Counted from the stretch's first letter, positions 44,490 through 54,419 are shown. The stretch: DNA of 64,000 nucleotides from an uncultured Lachnospiraceae bacterium (GCA_910578825.1 CAJTSB010000005.1:59307-123306); one strand, 5' to 3'. Notes: generated by a model from the letters alone, not told the origin. Translations and numbers: made by a program.

Positions 44490-46447
44490 TACAACACCCG
44501 CTTAAATTTTTTTTCTAATTCATATTTTGACATGGAAATGATGGTTGGTCGTCCATGAGGACAGTGATAGGGATTTTCCAGCGTAAGCAGCTCACTGATT
44601 AAACTTTCCAGCTCTTGTCTGGACAAATTCTGATTGCCCTTTACTGCCGCTTTGCAGGACATGGAGGCCACTTTTTCCGTAATCATCTGAGGAGTTTCCC
44701 TGCCGTGGAATTCAGACAGGCTGTCCAAAAGTTCCAGCATCAGATCTTTTCCTTCCAGTCCGAACAGGTTCGCCGGAACTGCTGTCACAGAATACTCTTT
44801 TCCGCCGAAATGTTCCAGTACAAATCCGAGCTTTTCAAAATATTCCATATATTTTTTCAGCAGTTCTTCCTCCTGCATATTCAACGTCAACAGAATCGGA
44901 GGATAGATAACCTGTGAAGTATACTCCTTTGTTTCCAGCGAACGTATGGTGCGCTCGTACAATACCTTTTCATGCGCTGCGTGCTGATCAATGATATAAA
45001 GCTGGTTATCAAATTCCACCAGCCAGTATGTTTCAAACAACTGTCCGATAATCCGGTGATCCTTGCAAGAGGAAATATCCAACAGTTTCCGTGTCGTTTG
45101 CGGAACCGTTTCTCCTGTTATATCCGGCAGAGCGGTATATTCCGAGGATTCTGCAACGAGCTCCGGCTGTTTTTCTGTGGATATTGGCTGTTCTTTTGCA
45201 AGTTTTGGCTGTTCTTTTGCAAATTTGGGCTGTTCTTTTGCAAATTTGGGCTGTTCCTTTGCGGGTTTGGGCTGTTCCTTTTTCTCATATTTGGGCTCAT
45301 ACGGACTGTCCTTTTGGATTCTTTCTTTGAGCGCCGAAAGACGCCTGGTCTCAAATGGCTCCGGCGCTTTCCGGCTGGAATTTAAGGACTCCCATTTTTC
45401 CTGCTGCTGTCTCTTTTGTACTTTTTTTTCGTCTTCCAAGCTCACCTGATAAACCAGTTCACTTTGGTTGATGGTATTGCGAACGAGTTCCGAAAGAAAC
45501 TGATAAACAGCCTGTCCATCCGAAAAACGCAGCTCCATTTTCGTGGGATGAACATTGACGTCCAGCAGCTTTCCATTGATGGAAATATGAAGTACCGTAA
45601 ACGGATATTTATGCTGCATGGTAAATGACTGATAACCTTCTTCGATGCTTTTGGCAATCAGTGCGCTCTTAATATATCTTCCGTTGATAAAATAATTCTC
45701 AAAATTGCGGTTTCCTCTGGAAATCAAAGGTTTTCCAATAAATCCGCTGACAGAAAACAGGTCGTTTTCTTCACGGACTTCCAGAAGGTTTGCGGCAATG
45801 TCCCGTCCATAAATATGATAAATAATCTCTTTTAAATTGGAGTTGCCCGAAGTGTGGAGTTTTAACTGATTATTAGAGATGAACTTAAAGGATATTTCCG
45901 GGTGGGATAAGGCAAGTTTTTCCATCAAATCCCCGATATATCCCGCCTCTGTCTGCGCTGTCCTTAAAAATTTCCGTCTTGCCGGAGTGTTATAAAAAAG
46001 ATTTCGAACCAGAAATGTCGTCCCCTCCGGCGCGCCGATTTCTTCCAACGACTGCTCTTTCCCGCCTTCGATTACATAGCGCACGCCGCTGATTCCACGG
46101 ACGGTTTTGGTGATCAGCTCCACCTGTGAAACAGCGGCGATACTCGACAAGGCCTCTCCGCGAAATCCAAGTGAAGACACCGTAAATAAATCTTCCACGC
46201 TGCGGATTTTGCTGGTGGAATGGCGCAGAAAAGCAAGCTTTACCTCATCTTTTTCAATGCCGCATCCATTGTCCGTGATACGGATAAAAGAAATGCCCCC
46301 CTCTTTAATCTCCACCGTGATTGCACTCGCCTGCGCATCAATGGCATTTTCCACCAATTCCTTCACTACGGAGGATGGACGTTCAATCACTTCCCCCGCC
46401 GCTATTTTATCTATGGTCTGCTGATCTAAAATCTCTATATTCGGCAT
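44489..46447 (-). CDS. mutL: DNA mismatch repair endonuclease MutL
   Basis: Links MutS recognition to strand excision; 652 residues from the chosen start. N-terminal GHKL ATPase (IDKIAAGEVIERPSSVVKEL; DNGCGIEKDE; GFRGEALSSI), a variable linker with a heptapeptide repeat, and a C-terminal dimerisation domain with endonuclease motif DQHAAHEKVLYE and CPHGRPT. The motif shows the nicking type found in species lacking MutH. AAAGGAG precedes the ATG at 46447; 14 upstream in-frame residues lack support. Confidence 0.97.
   Translation of the reverse strand: MPNIEILDQQTIDKIAAGEVIERPSSVVKELVENAIDAQASAITVEIKEGGISFIRITDNGCGIEKDEVKLAFLRHSTSKIRSVEDLFTVSSLGFRGEALSSIAAVSQVELITKTVRGISGVRYVIEGGKEQSLEEIGAPEGTTFLVRNLFYNTPARRKFLRTAQTEAGYIGDLMEKLALSHPEISFKFISNNQLKLHTSGNSNLKEIIYHIYGRDIAANLLEVREENDLFSVSGFIGKPLISRGNRNFENYFINGRYIKSALIAKSIEEGYQSFTMQHKYPFTVLHISINGKLLDVNVHPTKMELRFSDGQAVYQFLSELVRNTINQSELVYQVSLEDEKKVQKRQQQEKWESLNSSRKAPEPFETRRLSALKERIQKDSPYEPKYEKKEQPKPAKEQPKFAKEQPKFAKEQPKLAKEQPISTEKQPELVAESSEYTALPDITGETVPQTTRKLLDISSCKDHRIIGQLFETYWLVEFDNQLYIIDQHAAHEKVLYERTIRSLETKEYTSQVIYPPILLTLNMQEEELLKKYMEYFEKLGFVLEHFGGKEYSVTAVPANLFGLEGKDLMLELLDSLSEFHGRETPQMITEKVASMSCKAAVKGNQNLSRQELESLISELLTLENPYHCPHGRPTIISMSKYELEKKFKRVL
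45165..45290 (-). repeat. 21-bp tandem repeat in the mutL linker
   Basis: Six consecutive 21-bp units begin at 45165, 45186, 45207, 45228, 45249 and 45270. The units at 45207 and 45228 are identical; the others differ at a few bases. They encode the heptapeptide KEQPKFA and variants. Any change by whole units keeps the frame. Confidence 0.92.
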
Positions 46448-46553
46448 ACTGGCTCCTTTGTGGTATTTATTTCCAATCCATGATATCATTTTTCGTTGCT
46501 AAATTCAAGAAATGCTATTTTTTCATAGGTTTACATAAAAATATTATGTAAAC

Positions 46554-49199
46554 CTACCAGCGATTTTTAATTTTATTCTGCAATTGATACAGCATATTTA
46601 AGGCGTCAATCGGCGTCAGATTTCCCAGATCCAACTCCTGAAGCTCTTTGATAATATCATCGTCCTTTACCGTATCAAACAAAGACATCTGCGTCAAATC
46701 CACCTCGTCCAGCTTTTGGGCATTCTTTTTGGCAAGCGTTCCCTCCATGGGAATTCTCCCTGTAAATTCCGCAATGTCATGCGCCGACAATTCCCCGGCA
46801 ATTACTTTGGCACGTGCAATTACGGAGTCCGGCACGCCCGCTATCTTCGCTACCTGGATACCATAACTTTTATCTGCGCCTCCGGGAACAATTTTCCGTA
46901 AGAATACGATATCATCGCCCTTTTCCTTAACGGCAATGCAGTAATTATTTACGTTGTCGAGTTTCCCCTCCAGTTCCGTCAATTCGTGATAATGGGTGGC
47001 AAACAGCGTTTTTGCCCCCAGCAGTTTGGGATTGCTGATATGTTCCACGACCGCCCAGGCGATGCTTAAACCGTCAAAGGTACTCGTTCCGCGTCCGATT
47101 TCATCCAATACCAAAAGGCTGTTGGAAGTGGCATTTCTCAGAATATTGGCAACCTCCGTCATCTCTACCATAAAGGTGCTCTGCCCGCTTGCCAGATCAT
47201 CCGATGCGCCAACCCTTGTAAAAATACGGTCTACAATCCCTGTTTTTGCACTCTCGGCAGGTACAAAACTGCCAATCTGCGCCATAAGCACTATCAGCGC
47301 CGTCTGACGCATATACGTGGATTTTCCAGCCATATTCGGACCTGTAATGATAGAAATCCGCTGTTTTTTATTATCCAGATAAGTATCATTTGCAATAAAC
47401 ATATCATTGTTTATCATTTTCTCAACCACCGGATGCCGCCCGTTTTTAATATCAATCACGCCCTTTTCATTCATGGACGGACGGCAGTAATGATTCCTCT
47501 CCGCCACCAATGCCAGAGAAGAAAATACATCAATGCCGGCGACTGCCTTCGCCGTCTTCTGAATGCGCAATACCTCCCCGGCAATTTTATCCCGGATATC
47601 CTTAAATATCTCATATTCCAGCGCCACCAGTTTATCTTCTGCACCGAGTATGATATCCTCAAGCTCTTTCAGATCTGCCGTGATATAGCGTTCCGCATTG
47701 GTAAGCGTCTGTTTGCGGATGTAATCCTCCGGTACCATGTCGCGATAGGAATTTGTTACCTCCAGATAATAGCCGAATACTTTGTTGTATTTGATGCGCA
47801 GATTCTTGATTCCGGTTCGCTCGCGCTCTTTTGTCTCTAATTCTACCAACCAGCTCTTGCCCTCGGTCTTTGCATGGCGCAATTTATCAATCTCTTCGTC
47901 GTAACCTTCTTTTAAAATTCCGCCATCCCGCACAGATATCGGAGGCTCCTCTGCAATTGAAGCGTCGATCAGTGTACAGATATCTTCTAAAGGATCCAGG
48001 TTTTCCTGAAGTTCCTGCAACAGGGATGTGTCAAATTCATCCAACAGTGTTTTAATGAATGGAAGCATTTGCAGGGAACTCTTAAAAGCAATCAAATCTC
48101 TGGGATTTGCCGTCTGATACGTCACTCTTCCGATCAGCCGTTCCAGATCATAGACCGGAGTCAGGTATTCCCGGATTTCCTCTCTCGTCATAGCATTTTC
48201 CTTGAGCGCTTCTACCGCATCCAGCCGCCTTTCAATTTCTTCTTTTTCAATCAGGGGCTGTTCCACATAACTGCGCAGCATTCGCGCACCCATCGCTGTC
48301 TTCGTTTTGTCCAGAACCCAGAGCAGCGAGCCTCGTTTCTGTTTCTCGCGCATCGTCTCCACCAGTTCCAGATTTCGCCTTGTGGAACTGTCGATAATCA
48401 TATATTTTCCGCTGCTGTAAAGCTGCAGAGAGGTCATATTTCCAAGATTGTTCTTCTGCGTCTCATATAAATATTTTAACAGCGCGCCTGCCGCAATCGT
48501 GCCGGATTCATAATCCGAAAGCCCCAGACCCTGAATATCGGAAATCTTAAAATGTGAAATCAGTGTGTTTTTCGCGGTCTCATCACTGAAATACCAGCTG
48601 TCAAGCGCATAAATGGCAATATTCAGTCGGTGTTTTAAATCTTCAAAATCCAGTCCGGTCATATAAAACGCCTCGTTACAGATAATTTCCGAAGGCATGA
48701 ATTTATGTATTTCATCTAAAAGCTTGCGCTCCGCATCCAGCTCCGTCACATAATAGTCTCCGGTTGTAACGTCCGCGATGGAAACTCCGTAGCGATCTGC
48801 GATATAGACAATGCACATGATATAATTATTCTTTGATTCGTCCAGAGCCTGCGCGTCCAGATTTGTCCCTGGCGTAACAATCCGCACAACTTCACGTTTC
48901 ACCAGACCTTTTGCCATTTTGGGGTCTTCCACCTGTTCGCAGATTGCAACTTTGTATCCTTTTGCCACCAGCTTGTTGAGGTAACTCTCCACCGCATGAA
49001 AAGGAACGCCGCACATAGGCGCCCGTTCTTCCAGTCCGCAGTTCTTTCCGGTAAGCGTAATTTCCAATTCCTGCGACGCCGTCTTTGCGTCCTCAAAAAA
49101 CATCTCATAGAAATCTCCCAAACGGTAAAAAAGAATGCAGTCGGGATATTCCTTTTTTGTCTCTAAATATTTCTGCATCATTGGGGTCATCTCTGCCAC
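46554..49199 (-). CDS. mutS: DNA mismatch repair protein MutS
   Basis: Recognises mismatches and small loops. 881 residues, full length. Mismatch-binding N-terminus with LFYRLGDFYEMFFEDA (the Phe-x-Glu wedge), connector, lever/clamp, and ABC ATPase with Walker A GPNMAGKSTYMRQ and DEIGRGTSTFDG. The first codon is GTG (49199), with GGAGG 9 nt upstream; the ATG three codons later is an alternative. mutL follows after about 106 bp. Confidence 0.98.
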   Translation of the reverse strand: MAEMTPMMQKYLETKKEYPDCILFYRLGDFYEMFFEDAKTASQELEITLTGKNCGLEERAPMCGVPFHAVESYLNKLVAKGYKVAICEQVEDPKMAKGLVKREVVRIVTPGTNLDAQALDESKNNYIMCIVYIADRYGVSIADVTTGDYYVTELDAERKLLDEIHKFMPSEIICNEAFYMTGLDFEDLKHRLNIAIYALDSWYFSDETAKNTLISHFKISDIQGLGLSDYESGTIAAGALLKYLYETQKNNLGNMTSLQLYSSGKYMIIDSSTRRNLELVETMREKQKRGSLLWVLDKTKTAMGARMLRSYVEQPLIEKEEIERRLDAVEALKENAMTREEIREYLTPVYDLERLIGRVTYQTANPRDLIAFKSSLQMLPFIKTLLDEFDTSLLQELQENLDPLEDICTLIDASIAEEPPISVRDGGILKEGYDEEIDKLRHAKTEGKSWLVELETKERERTGIKNLRIKYNKVFGYYLEVTNSYRDMVPEDYIRKQTLTNAERYITADLKELEDIILGAEDKLVALEYEIFKDIRDKIAGEVLRIQKTAKAVAGIDVFSSLALVAERNHYCRPSMNEKGVIDIKNGRHPVVEKMINNDMFIANDTYLDNKKQRISIITGPNMAGKSTYMRQTALIVLMAQIGSFVPAESAKTGIVDRIFTRVGASDDLASGQSTFMVEMTEVANILRNATSNSLLVLDEIGRGTSTFDGLSIAWAVVEHISNPKLLGAKTLFATHYHELTELEGKLDNVNNYCIAVKEKGDDIVFLRKIVPGGADKSYGIQVAKIAGVPDSVIARAKVIAGELSAHDIAEFTGRIPMEGTLAKKNAQKLDEVDLTQMSLFDTVKDDDIIKELQELDLGNLTPIDALNMLYQLQNKIKNRW

Positions 49200-49245
49200 A
49201 ATGCATCTCCTCCTGTCTCGTATATTCTAACAATAGCGTCTTATG

Positions 49246-50865
49246 TCATCCTGGATTTTTCTCCGGAAAGCAGTATTCACCGGCAATTGCCTCTGCAATT
49301 TTCATGCCATCCATGGCGGCGGACATAATTCCTCCGGCATATCCGGCGCCTTCCCCGCAGGGATATACGCCTTTTCGGTTACTCTCGAACCTGTCGTTGC
49401 GGACAATCCGTACCGGAGAAGACGTCCGGCTCTCTACCCCGGATAAAATCGCATCTGCACGGTCAAAATCTTCAATGTTACGTGCAAATTTATGCATCCC
49501 TTCACAGAAAGAATTGTGTATCTCCTGCGAAAACAGTTCATGCAACGCCCCAAAGGTATGTTGTCCTTTGATTTCAGACGGAAATGAACCATAATCTTTA
49601 GAAATTCTTCCCTGTTCAAAATCACAAAAGAGCTGTTGCGGAACTTTCCCATTCCCAAGCGCGTAGGCCTTTTTTTCCAGGCTGCGCTGAAATTCTACGC
49701 CAGAAAGCGCCCCCTCTCCTCCAAAATCATCGGGTGTTACCGTAACAATAATTGCGCTGTTGGCATTGTTTCCGTTTCTCCCACTGTAACTCATGCCGTT
49801 TACGGCTATGCCATGTTCCTCCGAGGAGGCATTTACAACATAACCGCCCGGACACATGCAGAAAGAATAAACGCCTCGTCCATTCTCAAGATTAGCGGTC
49901 ACCTTATAGGGAGCGGCAGGAAGCAGTTTAGCGCTTTCTTTGCCATACTGCGTCTCACTGATCATAGTCTGTGGATGCTCCACGCGCAGACCTACTGCAA
50001 ATGATTTTGCCTCCATCTCAAATCCGTTGTCTTTCAACATATAAAACGTATCTCTGGCGCTGTGTCCAATCGCAAGTACCGCGACCCCTGTCTCCATCTT
50101 CTGTTCTTGTCCCGTGATGGTATCACAACAGAGAACAGCCTGCAATTTCCCATCTGAAAAATCCATTCCCGTCATGCAGGTATGGAACAGGTAAGAGCCT
50201 CCCCACGTTTCGATCTGTCTGCGCATATTTTGAATGACAATCCGCAAAATATCCGTCCCGATATGAGGTTTCCCATGATAAAGAATCTCCTCGGGTGCGC
50301 CATGGCGGACAAAAATATCCAATACTTTTTTATTTCTGCCCTTTACATCCTTGACCAGGGTATTGAGCTTGCCATCAGAAAAAGTCCCTGCGCCTCCTTC
50401 TCCGAACTGAATATTTGAATCAGGATTTAATATATTTTCTCTCCAGAATTCTTCCACGTCCCCAATACGTTCCTCCATGGGTTTTCCGCGTTCCACAAGC
50501 AGCGGACAGAAACCATGTTCTGCAAGCAAATATGCACAGAACAATCCCGCCGGCCCGCTGCCGATAATGACTGGCCGGTGTTGCAGTATGTTTTCTCCCA
50601 TCCGGGGAAACTGATACGGCACATCCTTTGCCCGTAAAATGTGATTTCCTTTTGCGCGGTCAAGCACACGCGTTTCGTTTCTGACTTTTACATCTATGGT
50701 ATAGACAAAAGAGACCTCATTTTTTTTGCGGGCGTCAATGGATTGCCTGCGAATCTTATATTCTATGAGTGCCCCCGGCTGTAACCGCAGCGTTTTTTCA
50801 ATCTTTTTTAATAACTGTTCTGATGTATGGGAAACTGGTAGTTTAAGCTGACTAATTCGTATCAT
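49246..50865 (-). CDS. NAD(P)/FAD-dependent oxidoreductase (COG2509 type)
   Basis: 539-residue flavoprotein. Residues 1-90 are an unusual N-terminal domain of family proteins. FAD-binding motif GSGPAGLFCAYLLAEHG begins near 101, followed by GEGGAGTFSDGKLNT and a late FAD motif YPCGEGAGYAGGIMSAA. Members are annotated only as FAD-dependent dehydrogenases; substrate unknown. The frame is open 67 codons further upstream over the next gene, but AAGGAG sits 5 nt before the ATG at 50865. Overlaps the upstream flavoprotein gene by 14 bp. Confidence 0.9.
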   Translation of the reverse strand: MIRISQLKLPVSHTSEQLLKKIEKTLRLQPGALIEYKIRRQSIDARKKNEVSFVYTIDVKVRNETRVLDRAKGNHILRAKDVPYQFPRMGENILQHRPVIIGSGPAGLFCAYLLAEHGFCPLLVERGKPMEERIGDVEEFWRENILNPDSNIQFGEGGAGTFSDGKLNTLVKDVKGRNKKVLDIFVRHGAPEEILYHGKPHIGTDILRIVIQNMRRQIETWGGSYLFHTCMTGMDFSDGKLQAVLCCDTITGQEQKMETGVAVLAIGHSARDTFYMLKDNGFEMEAKSFAVGLRVEHPQTMISETQYGKESAKLLPAAPYKVTANLENGRGVYSFCMCPGGYVVNASSEEHGIAVNGMSYSGRNGNNANSAIIVTVTPDDFGGEGALSGVEFQRSLEKKAYALGNGKVPQQLFCDFEQGRISKDYGSFPSEIKGQHTFGALHELFSQEIHNSFCEGMHKFARNIEDFDRADAILSGVESRTSSPVRIVRNDRFESNRKGVYPCGEGAGYAGGIMSAAMDGMKIAEAIAGEYCFPEKNPG

Positions 50866-52090
50866 ATGCACTCCTTCCGGCTGAATAACCGCTGCTCCAC
50901 GCCCACTGCAGGTTATAGCCGCCGCACATGCCGTCAACATCCAGCACTTCTCCTGCAAAATACAGCCCTGGCACCAACCTTGATTCCATGGTTGTCGGAT
51001 TGACCTCACTGGTTTCCACGCCGCCGGCGCTGACCTGTGCATAATCAAATCCCTTCGTTCCAACAATATCTATCCTCATTGCCTGAGACTGACTGGCCAA
51101 TCGGCTCAGTTCCGCCTGCGAACACTCCTGCGCCGGTTTCTCCGGTGGAATCTGTGCCAGATTTAAGAGCACCGGATGCAGTTTATCTGGGAAAAGACCA
51201 ATTAATGCCTGACTTGATTTTTTACCTTTTCCATAATCCTGGAAACGTTTCCGCATCAAATCCTGCGCCTCCTCTTTTGTTAAATCCGGCAGGAAGTTCA
51301 ACGCGGCAGATACCTTTTTGCCGTAAAGAAGTCCATAGGATGCATGACGGCTGACCTGAAAGACCGGAATCCCCGAGATGCCAGATTCTGTCAGCTGTAA
51401 CTCCCCCATATCTTCGGCAATTTTTTCCTTTTCTATGTATAATTTCACGCTGCCCTCTGCACGAATTCCTGCAATTTCTTTCAGAAATGACTGTTTCCCC
51501 TTCAATTGAACAAGCGCGGGCACAATATCTGTCAATTTATGTCCAAATTTCTCAATATATAGATTTCCGCTCCCGTCACTTCCTGTTTTTTTGGCAGCCT
51601 TTCCTCCGGTGGCAATGATGCAGGTTTTACTTCGAAATACCCCCTGTTTTGTGTAAAAAGAGAATCCTTCTCCTTCACGAATAATTTCCCTGATGCCCAC
51701 ATTGTATGCAATTCTGACCTGAAGCCTCCTGCATTCCAACAGAAGAACTTCCAATACCGACACAGCCTGTCCGCTTGCAGGATAATAATAGCCGTCCCGT
51801 TTCCTCCTGGGATATATGCCAAGTTCCTCAAAAAACTGCAAAGTCTCCTTTGCACCAAACTGCCTTAAGGCAGGCAATACAAAGGCAGGGTTCTTGCCAT
51901 TGTAATAAGCAATTCCCTGCTTCTCGTTGGTAAAGTTGCATTTTCCATTTCCGGTTGCCAAAATCTTTTTCCCGGCCCGCTCCATATGTTCCAAAATCAA
52001 GATCTGCGCACCTTTTCGCGCCGCCTGGATTGCAGCCATGAGTCCGGAAGCGCCAGCCCCGACTATGATACTGTCAAAATTTCTATTCAT
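50852..52090 (-). CDS. HI0933/YhiN-like flavoprotein
   Basis: 412-residue flavoprotein of the HI0933 family (includes YhiN and the bile-acid reductase BaiN). FAD motif GAGASGLMAAIQAA near residue 11, ILATGNGKCNFTN, IIATGGKAAKKTGSDG and C-terminal LYFAGEVLDVDGMCGGYNLQ. All are family hallmarks. BaiN function cannot be inferred from membership, since most bacteria carry such a gene. Followed, with overlap, by a second flavoprotein. Confidence 0.92.
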   Translation of the reverse strand: MNRNFDSIIVGAGASGLMAAIQAARKGAQILILEHMERAGKKILATGNGKCNFTNEKQGIAYYNGKNPAFVLPALRQFGAKETLQFFEELGIYPRRKRDGYYYPASGQAVSVLEVLLLECRRLQVRIAYNVGIREIIREGEGFSFYTKQGVFRSKTCIIATGGKAAKKTGSDGSGNLYIEKFGHKLTDIVPALVQLKGKQSFLKEIAGIRAEGSVKLYIEKEKIAEDMGELQLTESGISGIPVFQVSRHASYGLLYGKKVSAALNFLPDLTKEEAQDLMRKRFQDYGKGKKSSQALIGLFPDKLHPVLLNLAQIPPEKPAQECSQAELSRLASQSQAMRIDIVGTKGFDYAQVSAGGVETSEVNPTTMESRLVPGLYFAGEVLDVDGMCGGYNLQWAWSSGYSAGRSAYDTN

Positions 52091-52128
52091 AAATATATCC
52101 TCTTGCCCATCATCATGCCAAACTATAT

Positions 52129-52533
52129 TCAGCTGGAATAATTCTCCAAAAAATTGTATAGCTGTTCTTCACTGTCAATGATTTTACCATCCTGAATTTC
52201 CTTTTGTAACTTATCCGGAAGATTTTCAAGAAGAATTCCTGTCGTTGCATACAAAGTCTCACGATCTGCCTGATACACCGCCACGAAACCGTCTTCTGGC
52301 AGAAGCACGTAAGCATATGGCACAATCACGTTCAGGCTTTCCGTTGCATTTTCTTTTTCCAGCTCTTGCTGTCTGCTGATAAGCGTTTGATTTTTCTGCT
52401 CTAACAGGGCAATACGCTGTTCATAAGCGTCCCACGTCTTCCTCGTTCCTATCCAAAAGCCGACACAGAGGCTTAAGGCTGCAGTTATAATAATTCCAGA
52501 TAGCAATAAGCGGATACTACACGTCTTGTTCAT
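52129..52533 (-). CDS. small membrane protein with BofC-C-like domain
   Basis: 134 residues: one N-terminal membrane helix (about 8-29), a coiled coil (about 33-62) and a C-terminal domain containing GFVAVYQADRETLY, ENLPDKLQKEIQDGK and SEEQLYNFLENYSS. This ending resembles the C-terminal domain of BofC, a forespore regulator of SpoIVB signalling, but I judge this by eye only. AAAGGAG precedes the ATG. A repeat-rich 208-bp region lies upstream. Confidence 0.7.
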   Translation of the reverse strand: MNKTCSIRLLLSGIIITAALSLCVGFWIGTRKTWDAYEQRIALLEQKNQTLISRQQELEKENATESLNVIVPYAYVLLPEDGFVAVYQADRETLYATTGILLENLPDKLQKEIQDGKIIDSEEQLYNFLENYSS

Positions 52534-52741
52534 GGCGAACTCCTTTTTTCAATATCGGAAGGCATTCCTAAATGCTGCGCATTAACTTCCTTAAATGCTG
52601 CGCATTGCCTTCCTCTTCGGGTATCGGCACGCGCCGCTCCTCGTCGCCTGCCAAATCGTCGGAAGGCATTCCTAAATGCTGCGCATTGCCTTCCTCCTCT
52701 TGGTAGTATCTGCTATTTTTGCTAATTTATACAAATTTGTG
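52534..52741. repeat. intergenic palindromic repeat cluster
   Basis: A 29-bp sequence containing GGAAGGCATTCCTAAATGC is exact at 52555-52583 and 52659-52687. Its core TAAATGCTGCGCATT occurs a third time at 52592-52606. Each copy followed by GCCTTCC can fold back on its GGAAGGC (for example 52661-52694). Within the cluster, 52620-52633 is identical to 29370-29383. The unit resembles a small REP-type palindrome. No coding potential is seen. Confidence 0.75.
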
Positions 52742-54397
52742 CTACATTAAATGTAATTTCTTCGCTATTTTTATAATCAGGTGTCCCATGGGGAAACTCC
52801 GAAGCTCACGCTCACGCAATCCGCGCAGCAAAAGTAAAAGTATACCGTAAACGAGTACGCCGATTAAAATGGATACAAATGTTGCCAGCGCATTGATGTT
52901 CAGGAACTTCATAATCAGCCAATATATACCGTAAACGGCTCCGCCCATGGCGGCGGCACAGATGCACGGAACAATAAAAGTCCGCGGAATTTCCTGACGA
53001 TAACGGAGATATTTGCGGATTGCCATGGCATTTAACACACACATAAAAAAGGAGAAGAAAGTGTTCGCCCATACCACAGCATAAATATTCATATCGAAAA
53101 AATACATCAGCGCTACCAGGACGCCCATATGTAACACCAGAGTGACGACGGCATTTTTGACCGGCACATTCATACGGTTTATGCCTTGTAATATGCCATT
53201 GCTCAGTGTTGACAATGAATAAAATACAATGGAAACAGCGCCAATCTGCATCATCCTCTCGGGCATTTCACGACTGTCCTGAAACAAAAGCTGCAGGATT
53301 GGGGAGGCAAGTACCGCCATGCCTACGGCACAGGGAATCGCGATAACCATAATAAAACGGATCGAGTACGCCACTTTCCGCTTTACTTCGCGAATATCTT
53401 TGGCAGAAAATGCGGTGGAAAGGCTGGGAACACTGGAGGCTGCAACTGCCGAGGCGATTGCAATCGGCACGTTGACCAATACCTTATATTCTCCCACATA
53501 AATTCCCCACATTGCACTGTAATCCAATGCCTTGTATCCCTGATACTCTGCAATCTGCTTGAAAACACTGGTATCAAGAAAAGAAGTAATGTTATAGATC
53601 GTAGTGCTCAAAAGCACCGGAAGGATTGTCATAATCAGGACACTGAAAATTCTTCCGTAACTTTCCGTCTTTCCACTGTGGTCACTCTTAACCTGTTTGA
53701 TAAATACGATACGATAAATAATGAACACCAATATCGTAAAAAACAGCGCCGCTAACGCGCCGACGCCCGTACCCAGGGTACCGCCCGCTGCGCCGTATGC
53801 CTCCGCATATGTGGCAGGATTCCCAAGAACCGCGCCAATCTTGGTGCCATATTGAAACAGCATATATGCGGACCATACACTGACGACAGCATTGATAATC
53901 TGCTCTATCAACTGAGAAATAGCGCTGGGCATCATCGTTCCCATTCCCTGAAAAAATCCGCGGACGACGCCAAGCACTGCCACAATCAACAGCGTGGGCG
54001 CTAATACTTTCAAAGCAAAAATACTGAGGGGCGTATTTACAATATAGGTAGTAATAAATCCTGCTCCAAAATATACAATCAGACACGCCGCACTACCGGA
54101 AATAAGTGCAAATACAAGAGCGCCCTTAAATATACGATATGCATTTTTCCGCTGTCCCTTTGCCATCCGCGCGGATACCAGTTTGGAAACAGCCACTGGC
54201 AGACTGTAGGAGGAGATCAACAGCAGAATACTGTAGATCTCCATAGCAGTCCCATAATAATCATTTCCAATATCACCAATAATGGACTTTAAGGGAATCC
54301 GGTACAGCAATCCTATAATGCGGCTGATAATGGATGCAACCGCCAGAATCGAACCCTGTACCAGAAAATTGGATTCCCGTTTTCTTGTTTTGCTCAT
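52742..54397 (-). CDS. MurJ/SpoVB-type lipid II flippase family protein
   Basis: 551 residues with about 14 membrane helices, MOP superfamily. The N-terminus (QGSILAVASIISRIIGLLYRIPL) is typical of the YtgP/SpoVB group. YtgP is the MurJ-type lipid II flippase of B. subtilis; SpoVB is its sporulation paralogue. Position and length fit YtgP better, but a sporulation role cannot be excluded. GAGG precedes the ATG. It follows the DUF3048 gene by 22 bp. Confidence 0.88.
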   Translation of the reverse strand: MSKTRKRESNFLVQGSILAVASIISRIIGLLYRIPLKSIIGDIGNDYYGTAMEIYSILLLISSYSLPVAVSKLVSARMAKGQRKNAYRIFKGALVFALISGSAACLIVYFGAGFITTYIVNTPLSIFALKVLAPTLLIVAVLGVVRGFFQGMGTMMPSAISQLIEQIINAVVSVWSAYMLFQYGTKIGAVLGNPATYAEAYGAAGGTLGTGVGALAALFFTILVFIIYRIVFIKQVKSDHSGKTESYGRIFSVLIMTILPVLLSTTIYNITSFLDTSVFKQIAEYQGYKALDYSAMWGIYVGEYKVLVNVPIAIASAVAASSVPSLSTAFSAKDIREVKRKVAYSIRFIMVIAIPCAVGMAVLASPILQLLFQDSREMPERMMQIGAVSIVFYSLSTLSNGILQGINRMNVPVKNAVVTLVLHMGVLVALMYFFDMNIYAVVWANTFFSFFMCVLNAMAIRKYLRYRQEIPRTFIVPCICAAAMGGAVYGIYWLIMKFLNINALATFVSILIGVLVYGILLLLLRGLRERELRSFPMGHLIIKIAKKLHLM

Positions 54398-54419
54398 AGA
54401 AATTCCTCAATAAAACTTC

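Noticed and set aside
45165..45290. Regular short repeats resembling a CRISPR array
   Set aside because: Units are contiguous 21-mers with no spacers and lie in frame inside mutL.
50866..51066. Sixty-seven residue N-terminal extension of the COG2509 flavoprotein
   Set aside because: It overlaps the upstream flavoprotein gene out of frame, has unrelated composition, and a good ribosome binding site marks the start at 50865.
50852..52090. Bile acid dehydroxylation gene baiN
   Set aside because: HI0933-family flavoproteins are near universal in this group, and no other bai genes are present.
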